The notes beneath the pieces were generated by a model. That model saw only the letters and a list, made by a program, of their open reading frames with translations, searched no databases and was not told where the DNA came from. Shown here piece after piece: positions 38,787 to 48,784 of a stretch of 64,000 bases of DNA. Numbering within the stretch: the first letter of the stretch is position 1; every line of letters starts with the position of its first letter. The stretch is from Noviherbaspirillum suwonense (lineage in GTDB: Bacteria; Pseudomonadota; Gammaproteobacteria; Burkholderiales; Burkholderiaceae_D), in assembly GCF_900182955.1 (NCBI RefSeq), contig NZ_FXUL01000001.1, positions 310,001 through 374,000 on the forward strand. The letters are read 5' to 3'. Both the position numbers and the translations under genes were made by a program.

Positions 38787-38814
38787 TTGTATTGACGTCC
38801 AAACATTTTATAAT
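38787..38814 (+). promoter_or_regulatory. Candidate sigma70 promoter for the TRAP binding protein
   Basis: A perfect -10 box TATAAT (38809-38814) is preceded at 16 bases by TTGTAT (38787-38792). A better -35 match, TTGACG at 38792, is only 11 bases away and so cannot pair with it. The box is 51 bases upstream of the dctP start. Confidence 0.55.
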
Positions 38815-38865
38815 CCGCCAGCGCTTTGTAACCATTAGTTACACGATCACTCACCTGGCGGGCCC

Positions 38866-39906
38866 ATGAATACGATCACGACGCTATTGCTCCGGCTTAC
38901 CATCTGCCTCCCGCTTTCCATCCCGATGCCGGCCTTCGCTGCGCAGCCCTCGCCCCCGCCGCCGGCCGCCACGCCCGCGCCAGCCGCAATCGACATCGAC
39001 CTCGCCACGGCGTACGCGCCGGACAACTTCCATACCCGCAACATCCAGCAGTTCGCCGACGATGTCAGGACCGCCAGCGAGGGGCGGGTGAACATCCGTG
39101 TGCATTCCGGCGGGCGCCTCGTGAAGCCGACCGAGATTTTCAGCGGCGTGCGCAGCGGCAAGACCGAGGCGGGCGAGGTCATCATGTCCAGCCTCCAGAA
39201 GGAGGAACTGTTGTTCGGCATGGATTCGCTGCCCTTCATCGTGTCCGGCTACGACGATGCAAGGCGCATGTGGACCGCCGCGCGCCCGGCGGTGGAAAAG
39301 GCGATGGCCCAGCGGGACCTGATGGTGCTCTACGCGGTGCCATGGCCGCCCCAGAACCTGTATTCGAGCGAACCGGTCGAGACCATCCGGGACTTCAGCG
39401 GCCGGGCGATGCGCGTCTACAACCCGACCACCGAGCGCATTGCCGAACTGGTCGGGGCGCGCACCGTGAGCGTGCAGGCGGTCGACCTCGCGAAGGCCAT
39501 CGCGGCGAAGCGGGTCGAGCTGATGCTGACGTCGAGCGGAACCGGTGTCGACACCAAGGCCTGGCGCGCAATGAACCATTACTACAAGGTCAATGCCTGG
39601 CTGCCCAAGAACATGGTGTTCCTGCGCAGGGACACATTCGGCCGGCTGACGGCGGGCGACCGGAAGGTCGTGCTGGACGCGGCCAAGGTGGCTGAAGCGC
39701 GGGGCTGGCAGATGAGCCAGGAAAGCGACCTTGGCCAGGAAAAGCAGCTGTCCGCCAACCGGATGAAGGTCGCCGGCATGGATTTCATGATCCGCAGCTA
39801 CCTTGACCGCATCGGCGAAACCGTCGCGCGCGAATGGCTGAAGAAGGCGGGTCCGACCGAGCTGCAGGTATTGCTGAAGTACACGACCGAGAGGTCGCTG
39901 AAGTAA
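38866..39906 (+). CDS. dctP: TRAP transporter substrate-binding protein (DctP family)
   Basis: A periplasmic solute-binding protein for tripartite TRAP transporters, 346 residues with signal peptide (LTICLPLSIPMPAFAAQ) and a Pro/Ala linker. The DctP fold shows HSGGRLVKPTEIFSGVRSGKTEAG, the ligand-binding arginine region GRAMRVYNPTTERIAELVGA, and YKVNAWLPKNMVFLRRDTF. No DctQ or DctM membrane subunits are adjacent, so it is an orphan that may work with a transporter elsewhere or as a sensor partner. The ligand is unknown. Confidence 0.85.
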   Translation: MNTITTLLLRLTICLPLSIPMPAFAAQPSPPPPAATPAPAAIDIDLATAYAPDNFHTRNIQQFADDVRTASEGRVNIRVHSGGRLVKPTEIFSGVRSGKTEAGEVIMSSLQKEELLFGMDSLPFIVSGYDDARRMWTAARPAVEKAMAQRDLMVLYAVPWPPQNLYSSEPVETIRDFSGRAMRVYNPTTERIAELVGARTVSVQAVDLAKAIAAKRVELMLTSSGTGVDTKAWRAMNHYYKVNAWLPKNMVFLRRDTFGRLTAGDRKVVLDAAKVAEARGWQMSQESDLGQEKQLSANRMKVAGMDFMIRSYLDRIGETVAREWLKKAGPTELQVLLKYTTERSLK

Positions 39907-39976
39907 GCTGCCGCCGCGTCGCGGCCGCGTGGACTGGGGGCCGATGCGCTCATGGGCTCATGGCCTCACGGGGTTC

Positions 39977-40510
39977 CTATGACGCGCCGGCCCGCCACAG
40001 CGCAATCACCAGCAGCGTGTAGAACGCGGCAACGATGTCGTCCCACATGACGCCGAAACCGCCCTTGACGTGGCGGTCGAAGTATTTGATCGGCGGCGGC
40101 TTGACCATGTCGAAGAAACGGAACAGGACGAACGCCCCTAGCTGCGTGCCAAAGCCTGCCGGCATGACGAACAGCATCACCAGCCAGAAGGCGATGATCT
40201 CGTCCCACACCATGCTTCCATGGTCGGACACGCCCATGTCGCGGCCGGTTTTCCCGCATGCCCAGGTGCCGACGGCGAATCCGGCCACGATGATCCATGC
40301 CCAGTGCAGCGGCGAGAACCAGGCTGGCCATGCGGTGGTGAGCGCGACAAAGGACGCCCAGCCGAACAGCGTGCCGCTGGTGCCCGGCATGATGGGCGAA
40401 AGGCCGCTGCCAAAGCCCTGCGCGAGCAGGTGCGCCGGATGACGGCGCATGAACTGCAGCATGCTGCGCCCGCCGGGCACGGGCGTGGAAGACCTGGGCG
40501 CCGGCGTCAT
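39977..40510 (-). CDS. pgpA: Phosphatidylglycerophosphatase A
   Basis: Removes phosphate from phosphatidylglycerol-phosphate to give phosphatidylglycerol. The 177-residue membrane protein has GFGSGLSPIMPGTSGTLFGW at the N-terminus, then VWDEIIAFWLVM and DRHVKGGFGVMWDDIVA, all PgpA motifs with their acidic metal ligands. Three to four membrane helices are evident. The ATG overlaps the thiL stop by four bases (ATGA). Confidence 0.93.
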   Translation of the reverse strand: MTPAPRSSTPVPGGRSMLQFMRRHPAHLLAQGFGSGLSPIMPGTSGTLFGWASFVALTTAWPAWFSPLHWAWIIVAGFAVGTWACGKTGRDMGVSDHGSMVWDEIIAFWLVMLFVMPAGFGTQLGAFVLFRFFDMVKPPPIKYFDRHVKGGFGVMWDDIVAAFYTLLVIALWRAGAS

Positions 40511-41481
40511 GACGGCGGCATCGCGAAGTGGTCGAAGGACGCGGCCTGCAGCGCCAGCGGCGCGCCCAGGTGGTCTACCAGCCGCAGGCCGGGGCTGGCG
40601 TCTATCGTCCCGACCAGCGTCATCGCACAGCCGACGTGGGCCGCGGCGGCCTGCACGTCGGCGCGCCGGCTGCGCGGCGCCGTGATGCAGAGTTCGTAGT
40701 CGTCGCCGCCGGCCAGCGCATACTGCCGGCGCAGCGGCTGCGGCTGCCTGGCGAGCATGGAGCCGGCGGGAAGCGCATCGACGTCCACCGTGGCGCCCAC
40801 GGCTGAACGTTCGAGGATGTGCGCGAGGTCGCCGGCAAAGCCGTCCGAGATGTCGATTGCCGCATGCGCGAGGCCGCGCAGCGCCAGTCCCAGTGCGACA
40901 CGCGGCTCGGGCGCATGCATGCGCACGGCGGCGGCGGCGAGATCGGCTGCGTCCAGCGCGAGTTCGTTCCGGTATCCGGCCAGCGCCAGCCGGGCGTCGC
41001 CCAGCGAGCCGGACACCCAGATGTCGTCGCCGGGCCGGGCGGCGTCGCGGCGCAATGCCTGGCCGGGCGGCACCGCGCCGAAAATGGTGATGCAGATGGT
41101 CAGCGGTCCCCTGGTCGTATCGCCGCCTATCAGTTCGCAGCCGTGCCGGTCGGCCAGCGCGAACAGGCCGTCGGCGAAGGGCGCAAGCCATGCTTCGTCC
41201 GCTGCCGGCAGGGCCAGCGCGAGCGTGAAGCCCAGCGGTTGCGCGCCCATGGCGGCCAGGTCGGACAGGTTGACCGCCAGGCTCTTATGGCCCAGCAGCC
41301 GGGGATCGGCGCCGGCGAAAAAGTGGCGTCCTTCCACCAGCATGTCCGACGAAATGGCCGTCAGCATGCCGGGCGCGGTGCGCAGCAGCGCGCAGTCGTC
41401 GCCTATGCCCAGTTCGGCATTGCCGTTGGCGCGCGGCGGACGGTCGAAGTAACGGGAGATGAGACTGAATTCGGAGAGCAT
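40507..41481 (-). CDS. thiL: Thiamine-monophosphate kinase
   Basis: Phosphorylates thiamine monophosphate to the active diphosphate. The 324-residue PurM-like protein starts SEFSLISRYFDR and shows LGIGDDCALL (metal-binding Asp pair). It continues with SSDMLVEGRHFF, the ATP-binding LAVNLSDLAAMGAQPLG, and the C-terminal AIDISDGFAGDLAHIL and GGDDYEL motifs. It forms a two-gene operon with pgpA. Confidence 0.95.
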   Translation of the reverse strand: MLSEFSLISRYFDRPPRANGNAELGIGDDCALLRTAPGMLTAISSDMLVEGRHFFAGADPRLLGHKSLAVNLSDLAAMGAQPLGFTLALALPAADEAWLAPFADGLFALADRHGCELIGGDTTRGPLTICITIFGAVPPGQALRRDAARPGDDIWVSGSLGDARLALAGYRNELALDAADLAAAAVRMHAPEPRVALGLALRGLAHAAIDISDGFAGDLAHILERSAVGATVDVDALPAGSMLARQPQPLRRQYALAGGDDYELCITAPRSRRADVQAAAAHVGCAMTLVGTIDASPGLRLVDHLGAPLALQAASFDHFAMPPS

Positions 41482-41699
41482 GCCGGATTGTACCCAAGGC
41501 CGGGCGGGCAGACCGCGTCGTGCCGCGCAGGCCGGCGGCGCCGTGCGGCTGCCTGTGGGGCGGATGCCGGCGGTCGAGCGCCGCGGACCGGCGTCCGGCC
41601 GTCAACTGTCAGAGGTATATTCCCAGCCATCGGTCGCCAGCCGTAAGCCCTAAACCCTAAACAATGATCGGCCAGCGGCCAGCCGCCAGCCGCGATCCA

Positions 41700-42896
41700 T
41701 CAGGCGCCGGGCGCAGCGTCCCGGGGCTTGCCGAGTTCCGCCATCAGCGCCTGCCTGCCTGCCGCGTCATGGTGCGACATGCCGAAGCCGGCCATCAGGC
41801 CATCCGCATCATAGAAACGGCAAATGGTGCGCTTGTCGTCACGCGCCGTAGCCCAGCTCCCTTGCGCCACGCTTTTTTGCGGCGGCGGCACCAGGGCCAG
41901 CGGGTAGCAGGGCGTCTTGACGATGACGGCCGACGGTTTCAGGTCGATCGCGGTCGGCGTCCCGGTCAGCGTGCGGGCAATCGCCCTGGCCGCATTCATC
42001 AGCGGCGCGATATACGGCATGATCCGGGTCGCGCCATCGGCCTCGGTGTATTCGGCGCAGTCGCCCAGCGCATAGACGTCGGGCGCGCTGCTGCGGCCGT
42101 AGCTGTCGACCACGATGCCGCGGTTGACGGTCAGGCCGCTGGTCGCCGCCAGCGTGGTGCTGGGCCGCAGGCCGACCGCGGACAGCAGGATGTCGGTCTG
42201 CACGGTCGCGCCATTGGCGAGCGTCAGATTCAGGCCGCCGTCGCCGCGCTCGACCCGGCTGGCCGTGGTGCCCAGCCGCAGGTCGACACCGCGTTCGGTC
42301 AGCGACGCCTGCAAGCCCTCGGACAGCGCCGGCGCGGCCAGCGCGGCCAGCGGCAGCGGATTGGGATCGATCAATGTCACCGCATGGCCGCCGCCGGCGA
42401 GATCGTCAGCGAATTCGCACCCGATCAGGCCCGCGCCGAGTATGGTCACGCGCGCCCTGCGGCCGGCTTCGGTCGCGTCAAGCTGCTGGCGAAAGCGCAC
42501 GTAATCCTCGACGTGGTTGACCGACATCGCCTGGTCGGCCGCGTCGCCCTCGAGCGGCAGCCGGATCGGATGCGCGCCCACCGCGAAGACCAGCTTGTCA
42601 TAGTCCAGCTCGCCCTTGTCCGTCACCAGCTTCCTGCCCGCGGTGTCGAGCCGCTCGACCCGGGTCCCGGTCATGATGGTGGCGTCGAGCTGCGCAGCCA
42701 GCTGGGTCGCCGTCTGGGTCACCAGCTGCGTGGGCAGCTTGTTTTGCGCATAGGCGTTCGACAGCATCGGCTTGGAATAAAAGCCGCCATCGTCGGCGGT
42801 GACGATGGTCAGCGGAACGGTCTTGTCGAGCTTGCGCAGCTCGCGGGCGGCAGTGTAGCCGGCCATGCCGGCGCCGATGATGATGATCGGTCTCAT
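41700..42896 (-). CDS. Rubredoxin-NAD(+) reductase-like flavoprotein
   Basis: A 398-residue two-dinucleotide-binding-domain flavoprotein. The FAD motif is PIIIIGAGMAGYTAAREL, the NAD(P) motif is VTILGAGLIGCEFADDLA, and the second FAD motif is DVYALGDCAEY. It reduces rubredoxin, and rubredoxin plus rubrerythrin lie directly upstream on the same strand, so an oxygen/peroxide-detoxifying electron chain is the likely role. ATG 42896 has a good AAGGAAA upstream. Confidence 0.9.
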   Translation of the reverse strand: MRPIIIIGAGMAGYTAARELRKLDKTVPLTIVTADDGGFYSKPMLSNAYAQNKLPTQLVTQTATQLAAQLDATIMTGTRVERLDTAGRKLVTDKGELDYDKLVFAVGAHPIRLPLEGDAADQAMSVNHVEDYVRFRQQLDATEAGRRARVTILGAGLIGCEFADDLAGGGHAVTLIDPNPLPLAALAAPALSEGLQASLTERGVDLRLGTTASRVERGDGGLNLTLANGATVQTDILLSAVGLRPSTTLAATSGLTVNRGIVVDSYGRSSAPDVYALGDCAEYTEADGATRIMPYIAPLMNAARAIARTLTGTPTAIDLKPSAVIVKTPCYPLALVPPPQKSVAQGSWATARDDKRTICRFYDADGLMAGFGMSHHDAAGRQALMAELGKPRDAAPGA

Positions 42897-42908
42897 TGGT
42901 TTTCCTTG

Positions 42909-42950
42909 GACAAAAAACAAGCGCCACCCCGGCGCGGGCCGGGGTGGCGC
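42909..42950 (-). terminator. Intra-operon terminator/attenuator between rubredoxin and its reductase
   Basis: On the minus strand a perfect 13-base stem (GCGCCACCCCGGC with its complement, 42950-42921) with a four-base loop runs into TTGTTTTTTG. It lies after the rubredoxin stop and before the reductase ribosome site. It would let most transcripts end after rubredoxin and a fraction continue into the reductase. Confidence 0.8.
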
Positions 42951-42969
42951 GCAGCGCACGCCGGTCGTA

Positions 42970-43134
42970 TCAGAGTTCGACCATATCGAAATCGGCCTTG
43001 GAAACGCCGCAGTCCGGGCATTCCCAGTTTTCCGGGATATCGCTCCAGCGGGTGCCGGCTGGAATGCCGTCTTCCGGCATGCCGACGTTCTCGTCATAAA
43101 TGAAACCGCAGACGACGCATTGGTAGGACTTCAT
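42970..43134 (-). CDS. rubA: Rubredoxin
   Basis: A 54-residue iron protein, below the usual cut-off for gene callers. Translation gives the two metal-binding knuckles [10 protein letters not shown] (residues 6-15) and [11 protein letters not shown] (residues 39-49), spaced as in classical rubredoxins, and ends in MVEL. It shuttles electrons from the flavoprotein reductase to rubrerythrin. It sits between rubrerythrin (46 bases upstream) and the reductase, all on the minus strand. Confidence 0.95.
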   Translation of the reverse strand: MKSYQCVVCGFIYDENVGMPEDGIPAGTRWSDIPENWECPDCGVSKADFDMVEL

Positions 43135-43180
43135 GGTTTTCCCTTGTTTTCTAAAAAAGATTCAATGACTGGCGATGCCT

Positions 43181-43660
43181 TCAGGCTGCCTTTTCGAGTG
43201 CGTTCAGCGCATCGCGGTAATGATTTGCATGACGCTCCTCGACCTTGGCCAGCGCAGCGAAACGCTTGGCGGCCATTTCCAGCGTGCGACGGAAATTCTC
43301 CGCATGTTCCTTCGACTCGGCGATCTGCTCGTCGAATTCCGCGACCGCTGCGGAATTGCCTTCCTCCACGGCCAGGTGCCGGAATTTCGGATACATCTCG
43401 GTGTATTCGTAGGTTTCACCCTCGATGGCGATTTCCAGCGCCTTGGCAGGCGTCATTTTAGCCTTTGGATAAAGCAGGTCCAAATGACCGAACGCATGCA
43501 TGACTTCCTGGTCCGCGGTCGCCTCGAAAATCTGTGCGACATCCTCGGCGCCGGCGGCGCGGGCCAGCTTGGCGAAATAACGGTATTTGATGTGCGCCAT
43601 CGATTCGCCAGCAAAGGCGGCTTCGAGGTTCTGGATGGTGACGGAATTGTTGTCGGCCAT
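43181..43660 (-). CDS. rbr: Rubrerythrin (ferritin-like di-iron domain only)
   Basis: A 159-residue di-iron peroxidase subunit that reduces hydrogen peroxide. The four-helix bundle carries the ExxH-type ligands in NLEAAFAGESMAHIKYRYFA, ATADQEVMHAFGHLD, EGETYEYTEMYPKF and RRTLEMAAKRFAALAKVEERHANHYR. The C-terminal rubredoxin domain of classic rubrerythrin is missing; the separate rubredoxin downstream supplies that function. It diverges from maeB across 278 AT-rich bases holding both promoters. Confidence 0.93.
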   Translation of the reverse strand: MADNNSVTIQNLEAAFAGESMAHIKYRYFAKLARAAGAEDVAQIFEATADQEVMHAFGHLDLLYPKAKMTPAKALEIAIEGETYEYTEMYPKFRHLAVEEGNSAAVAEFDEQIAESKEHAENFRRTLEMAAKRFAALAKVEERHANHYRDALNALEKAA

Positions 43661-43938
43661 GATGTGCTCCTGTTGAAGATAAATTTAATAAATCGGCTTG
43701 GGATGGATAATAGCTAAAGTTAATGATTTCTGGAAATTGATTGTGCTTATCGCAGGGATAGCATTCGATGCCCGATAACGGATAGTGTGGATGTCGTAAA
43801 GTAAAGCTAATATGTCAATAACAAGGCTGGAGAGATTGGTGTAACTACTAATCTGTTCGTATAAACACCTATTAGTTATGTGATGAACGGTCTGCTAGAA
43901 TCGCCAGCTTTCCGTAAGAATTCACAGGAAGGCCGCAG

Positions 43939-46251
<2,313 letters not shown>

Positions 46252-46272
46252 TTGCCGTTTAGTCTTATCCGA

Positions 46273-46298
46273 CCGCTACCCTGGTAGCGGTTTTTTTT
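46273..46298 (+). terminator. Rho-independent terminator after maeB
   Basis: CCGCTAC (46273-46279) pairs with GTAGCGG (46284-46290), loop CCTG, followed by eight T. Confidence 0.92.
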
Positions 46299-46397
46299 CG
46301 TCCGCCCGCGCCACCGTCGATGCGCTCTCAGCAAGCGACGCGGCAGCCGCATCCGGGCAGCCCGGGCGCCGCCGGCGAGGCGGCAGGACGCCGTCCC

Positions 46398-46715
46398 TTA
46401 TTCCCCGGCCAGCTTCAGGCCGATGATGCCCGCGACGATCAGACCCACGCTCAGCAGCCTGGCCAGGCTGGCCGACTCCCCGAACAGCACGATCCCGAGC
46501 ACCACGGTGCCGACCGCGCCGACGCCCACCCATACCGCATAGGCCGTGCCGACCGGCAGGTCGCGCATCGCGATGCCCAGGAGGCCGACGCTGGCCAGCA
46601 TCGCGGCGGCGGTGCCGATGCTGGGCCAGAGACGGGTGAAGCCTTCGGTGTACTTGAGGCCGATGGCCCAGGCGACTTCGAGCAGGCCGGCGATGAAGAG
46701 TAGGGTCCAGTTCAT
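46398..46715 (-). CDS. sugE: SMR-family guanidinium exporter (SugE/Gdx)
   Basis: A 105-residue four-helix inner-membrane transporter of the small multidrug resistance family. The essential glutamate (Glu13) is in [16 protein letters not shown], the feature that places it with SugE/Gdx rather than EmrE, and [18 protein letters not shown] forms helix 3. Such proteins export guanidinium. I looked for a guanidine riboswitch upstream and did not recognise one. Confidence 0.9.
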   Translation of the reverse strand: MNWTLLFIAGLLEVAWAIGLKYTEGFTRLWPSIGTAAAMLASVGLLGIAMRDLPVGTAYAVWVGVGAVGTVVLGIVLFGESASLARLLSVGLIVAGIIGLKLAGE

Positions 46716-47187
46716 GATGATCGTGGTGAGCAGCTGAATAGTTCAGGCAAGGGAATGCACCGAACAGCGTTCGCATGCCTTGTTATGCAAGCGTCCGACT
46801 TTATCACCCACCGGCTTACTGCAGAGGCAGCAGAGGCATTTTCCTTGCGTCGGATCGGACCGGACCGGACATTGCCAAAGCCTCATGGCCGGCCAATGTC
46901 CATGCCAGCCTGGGCCTGGAAACCGGCGTGGCCGCAGCCGGGCCGCACAAGCCGATCCTGATGCTGTTCGACGGCGCGCTGACGTCGCTGGCCATTGCGC
47001 GGGTTGAAACGCAGGCGAAGAATATCGCCGCCAAGGGACGCGCCATTTCCAGGACGATACGGATCATCGAAGACGGCTTCCGCTCCAGCCTGGCGAAGTC
47101 CGGCGGCGCCGCCCAGCGGCTGCAGGCGTGCGCAGCCTGATAGCGGCTGGCAGGAAGCTTATCAGCGGCCGGCGCGCATCGCCGCCG
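46716..47187 (+). other. Intergenic region with a doubtful ORF at 46775-47140
   Basis: About 470 bases between sugE and the fibre-like cluster. A rightward frame at 46775-47140 would encode 121 residues. Its first ~35 residues look non-coding, while the rest (ANVHASLGLETGVA, then IARVETQAKNIAAKGRAISR) looks protein-like but matches nothing I recognise. It has no clear ribosome site and could be the remnant of a lost gene. Confidence 0.25.
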
Positions 47188-47673
47188 CTAACGCACGCTG
47201 TTGCCCAACGCCTCGCGCATCGATGTCAGCGTGTTGAGCGTCTTCATCAGGCCCATCGCATTGCTGCTGGCGTTGATGATGGTCTGGCTCTGGATGTTCT
47301 GGTTGCTCAGCGTGTTCTGGATCACCGTGCCCGGGGTGGCGAGGTCGCTGCCCGTCAGGGCAGACGCATTGCCCGGTCCGTTCTGCACCAGGTTGATTGC
47401 CGCGGCCTGGCGTGTGACCAGGGCCGCCTGTTCCGGCGTGACGCGCGCAAGGTCGCCGACATTGACCGTGGTGCTGGTCACCAGCGCGCCATTGATGTAC
47501 ACCGCCCGTTCGATGCCGAAGGACACGGTCAGGCCGTTGCCGAAGTCGAAGCCGCCGCGCATCGACTCGAGCGTGCTGTCCTCGACCGCGGTCCAGAGCG
47601 GCGCGTCGGCGGCGGCGCGGCCTGCCGCCAGCGACAGGCACAGGCCCAATGCCAGGAGGGGAGCGGCGCGCAT
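47188..47673 (-). CDS. Exported protein with double-glycine-like site, fibre-cluster component
   Basis: A 161-residue precursor that I cannot name. A Sec signal peptide (LLALGLCLSLAAGRAAA) is followed by EDSTLESMRGG (Gly-Gly at residues 40-41), which resembles a double-glycine processing site. Then comes a beta-like segment (FDFGNGLTVSFGIERAVYING). The C-terminal half is rich in Asn, Gln, Ser and Thr (VIQNTLSNQNIQSQTIINAS), a composition seen in amyloid-forming and fibre proteins. Its ATG overlaps the stop of the C39 peptidase by one base. It is the last gene of the operon starting at 50317. Confidence 0.8.
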   Translation of the reverse strand: MRAAPLLALGLCLSLAAGRAAADAPLWTAVEDSTLESMRGGFDFGNGLTVSFGIERAVYINGALVTSTTVNVGDLARVTPEQAALVTRQAAAINLVQNGPGNASALTGSDLATPGTVIQNTLSNQNIQSQTIINASSNAMGLMKTLNTLTSMREALGNSVR

Positions 47674-48347
47674 CAGAAGTCCCCCGGGCCGAACTTCGGC
47701 AGCGTGATGTTCGACAGGCTGTCGCGCCCCACGCCGCTGGCCAGCGGCGCCAGCGGCGCGGCATTCCAGTCCGACGCGTCATTGAACCGCGCCTGCTCGA
47801 CGTGGTTGTGAACGACGAACAGCAGCTTGTTTTTCCAGACGTTTTCAAACAGCGTCCGCGGCATGACCCGGGTGCCGCTGGCCGGGTCGCCCAGCAGGAT
47901 GCGGTCGCCGCGCATTCCCTTGATCACCACGAAATGGTTGTAGCCGTTCTCGCTGATCAGCACGATGGCCGGAATGCCGGCTTCCGCCAGCTTCTCCAGC
48001 GGCTGCTGGAAGCCGTCGGCGCGAAAGCCGCGCGCTTCCAGGAAGTTTTTCATGTCCAGCAGCGAAAAGCCTTCCTTGCGGATCTTCTGCTGGTCGCCGC
48101 GCGCATACATGTCCTCGAAAATGGCGCGCTCATTGGCCGGGTAACCGTAATGGTGGGTGAGCAGGGTGGCCAGCGCCGCCGAGCCGCAGCTGAAGTCGTA
48201 TTGCTGCAGCATGGTCGACGCGCGGCGTATTTCCTTGATGCTCTTGACCGGCACCGAGTACTGGACGCCGCCCAGCGCGGGCAGGTCGGCGCCATGCGCC
48301 AGGCCGCCCAGCAGGACCGCGCCGCATAGCAGCATGCAATGCCTCAT
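47673..48347 (-). CDS. Periplasmic C39-family cysteine peptidase (FapD-like)
   Basis: A 224-residue stand-alone C39 peptidase with its own Sec signal (LLCGAVLLGGLAHGA). The catalytic apparatus is complete: oxyanion Gln48 and Cys54 (LQQYDFSCGSAALATLL), His138 (NGYNHFVVIKG) and Asp154 (LLGDPASG). C39 peptidases cut after double-glycine motifs. Here the enzyme is not fused to an ABC transporter but is exported, as FapD of the Pseudomonas functional-amyloid operon is thought to be. It lies between two genes whose products carry such motifs, which supports a processing role. Confidence 0.88.
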   Translation of the reverse strand: MRHCMLLCGAVLLGGLAHGADLPALGGVQYSVPVKSIKEIRRASTMLQQYDFSCGSAALATLLTHHYGYPANERAIFEDMYARGDQQKIRKEGFSLLDMKNFLEARGFRADGFQQPLEKLAEAGIPAIVLISENGYNHFVVIKGMRGDRILLGDPASGTRVMPRTLFENVWKNKLLFVVHNHVEQARFNDASDWNAAPLAPLASGVGRDSLSNITLPKFGPGDF

Positions 48348-48356
48348 GGTCCGGCC

Positions 48357-48695
48357 TCAGTTCAGCTGGAGGTTGACGATGGTGGCATTCTGGATCAGCA
48401 CATTGGCGCCCGAGTTCTGAATGACCACCGGGATGCCGCTCATGTTGGCAAACGAGCCGGCGCTGATGCTGTTGGCGCCGGTGACGACGTTGGTCGCGGC
48501 GTTTTCCGCGGTGGTGCCGGCCAGCCGCATCTCGCTGCTCGCCAGTTCGCTGCCGCCGCGGAAATCCGCCAGGCTGTCGCTTGCCAGCGCCGGGCCGAAG
48601 CCTGCGATGGCCGGGGCGTCGTCCTGCGCCAGCGCCGCGCCGGGCAAGGCCGCGAGGGCGGACAGCGCCAGCATGAATACGCGTACATGTCGCAT
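48357..48695 (-). CDS. Small exported fibre-cluster protein with double-glycine-like site
   Basis: A 112-residue precursor with a signal peptide ending ALA (residues 21-23). At residues 37-48 is LASDSLADFRGG, which fits the double-glycine leader pattern (hydrophobic at -12, -7 and -4, Gly-Gly at -2/-1). The remainder is Ala/Asn/Ser-rich, and the C-terminus QNSGANVLIQNATIVNLQ strongly resembles the end of the large Gly-rich protein. An AAGGAG ribosome site precedes the ATG. It may be a minor subunit, nucleator or chaperone. Confidence 0.8.
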   Translation of the reverse strand: MRHVRVFMLALSALAALPGAALAQDDAPAIAGFGPALASDSLADFRGGSELASSEMRLAGTTAENAATNVVTGANSISAGSFANMSGIPVVIQNSGANVLIQNATIVNLQLN

Positions 48696-48728
48696 GGTGT
48701 CTCCTTATTATTCCTGTTCCAGGCAACG

Positions 48729-48779
48729 CGGAGCGCCGCCGGCCGCCAGCCCTTGCGGGCGTGGGCCGGCAGCGCTCCG
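48729..48779 (-). promoter_or_regulatory. Long stem-loop between the Gly-rich gene and the downstream operon genes
   Basis: Arms at 48729-48744 and 48764-48779 pair over 16 bases with one wobble position. No T tract follows in the direction of transcription. Such loops often stabilise the upstream message, so that an abundant structural subunit is made in excess over its processing factors. Confidence 0.6.
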
Positions 48780-48784
48780 TACGA

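Noticed and set aside
38792-38814. TTGACG and TATAAT as a promoter pair for dctP
   Set aside because: They are only 11 bases apart, too close for sigma70; TTGTAT at 16 bases is the usable -35.
46716-46830. Guanidine riboswitch upstream of sugE
   Set aside because: I looked for the paired ACGR-loop hairpins of guanidine-II and for class I and III signatures and did not find them.
46775-47140. 121-residue rightward frame as a confident gene
   Set aside because: There is no ribosome site, no recognised family and an N-terminal third that looks non-coding; kept only as a doubtful frame or remnant.
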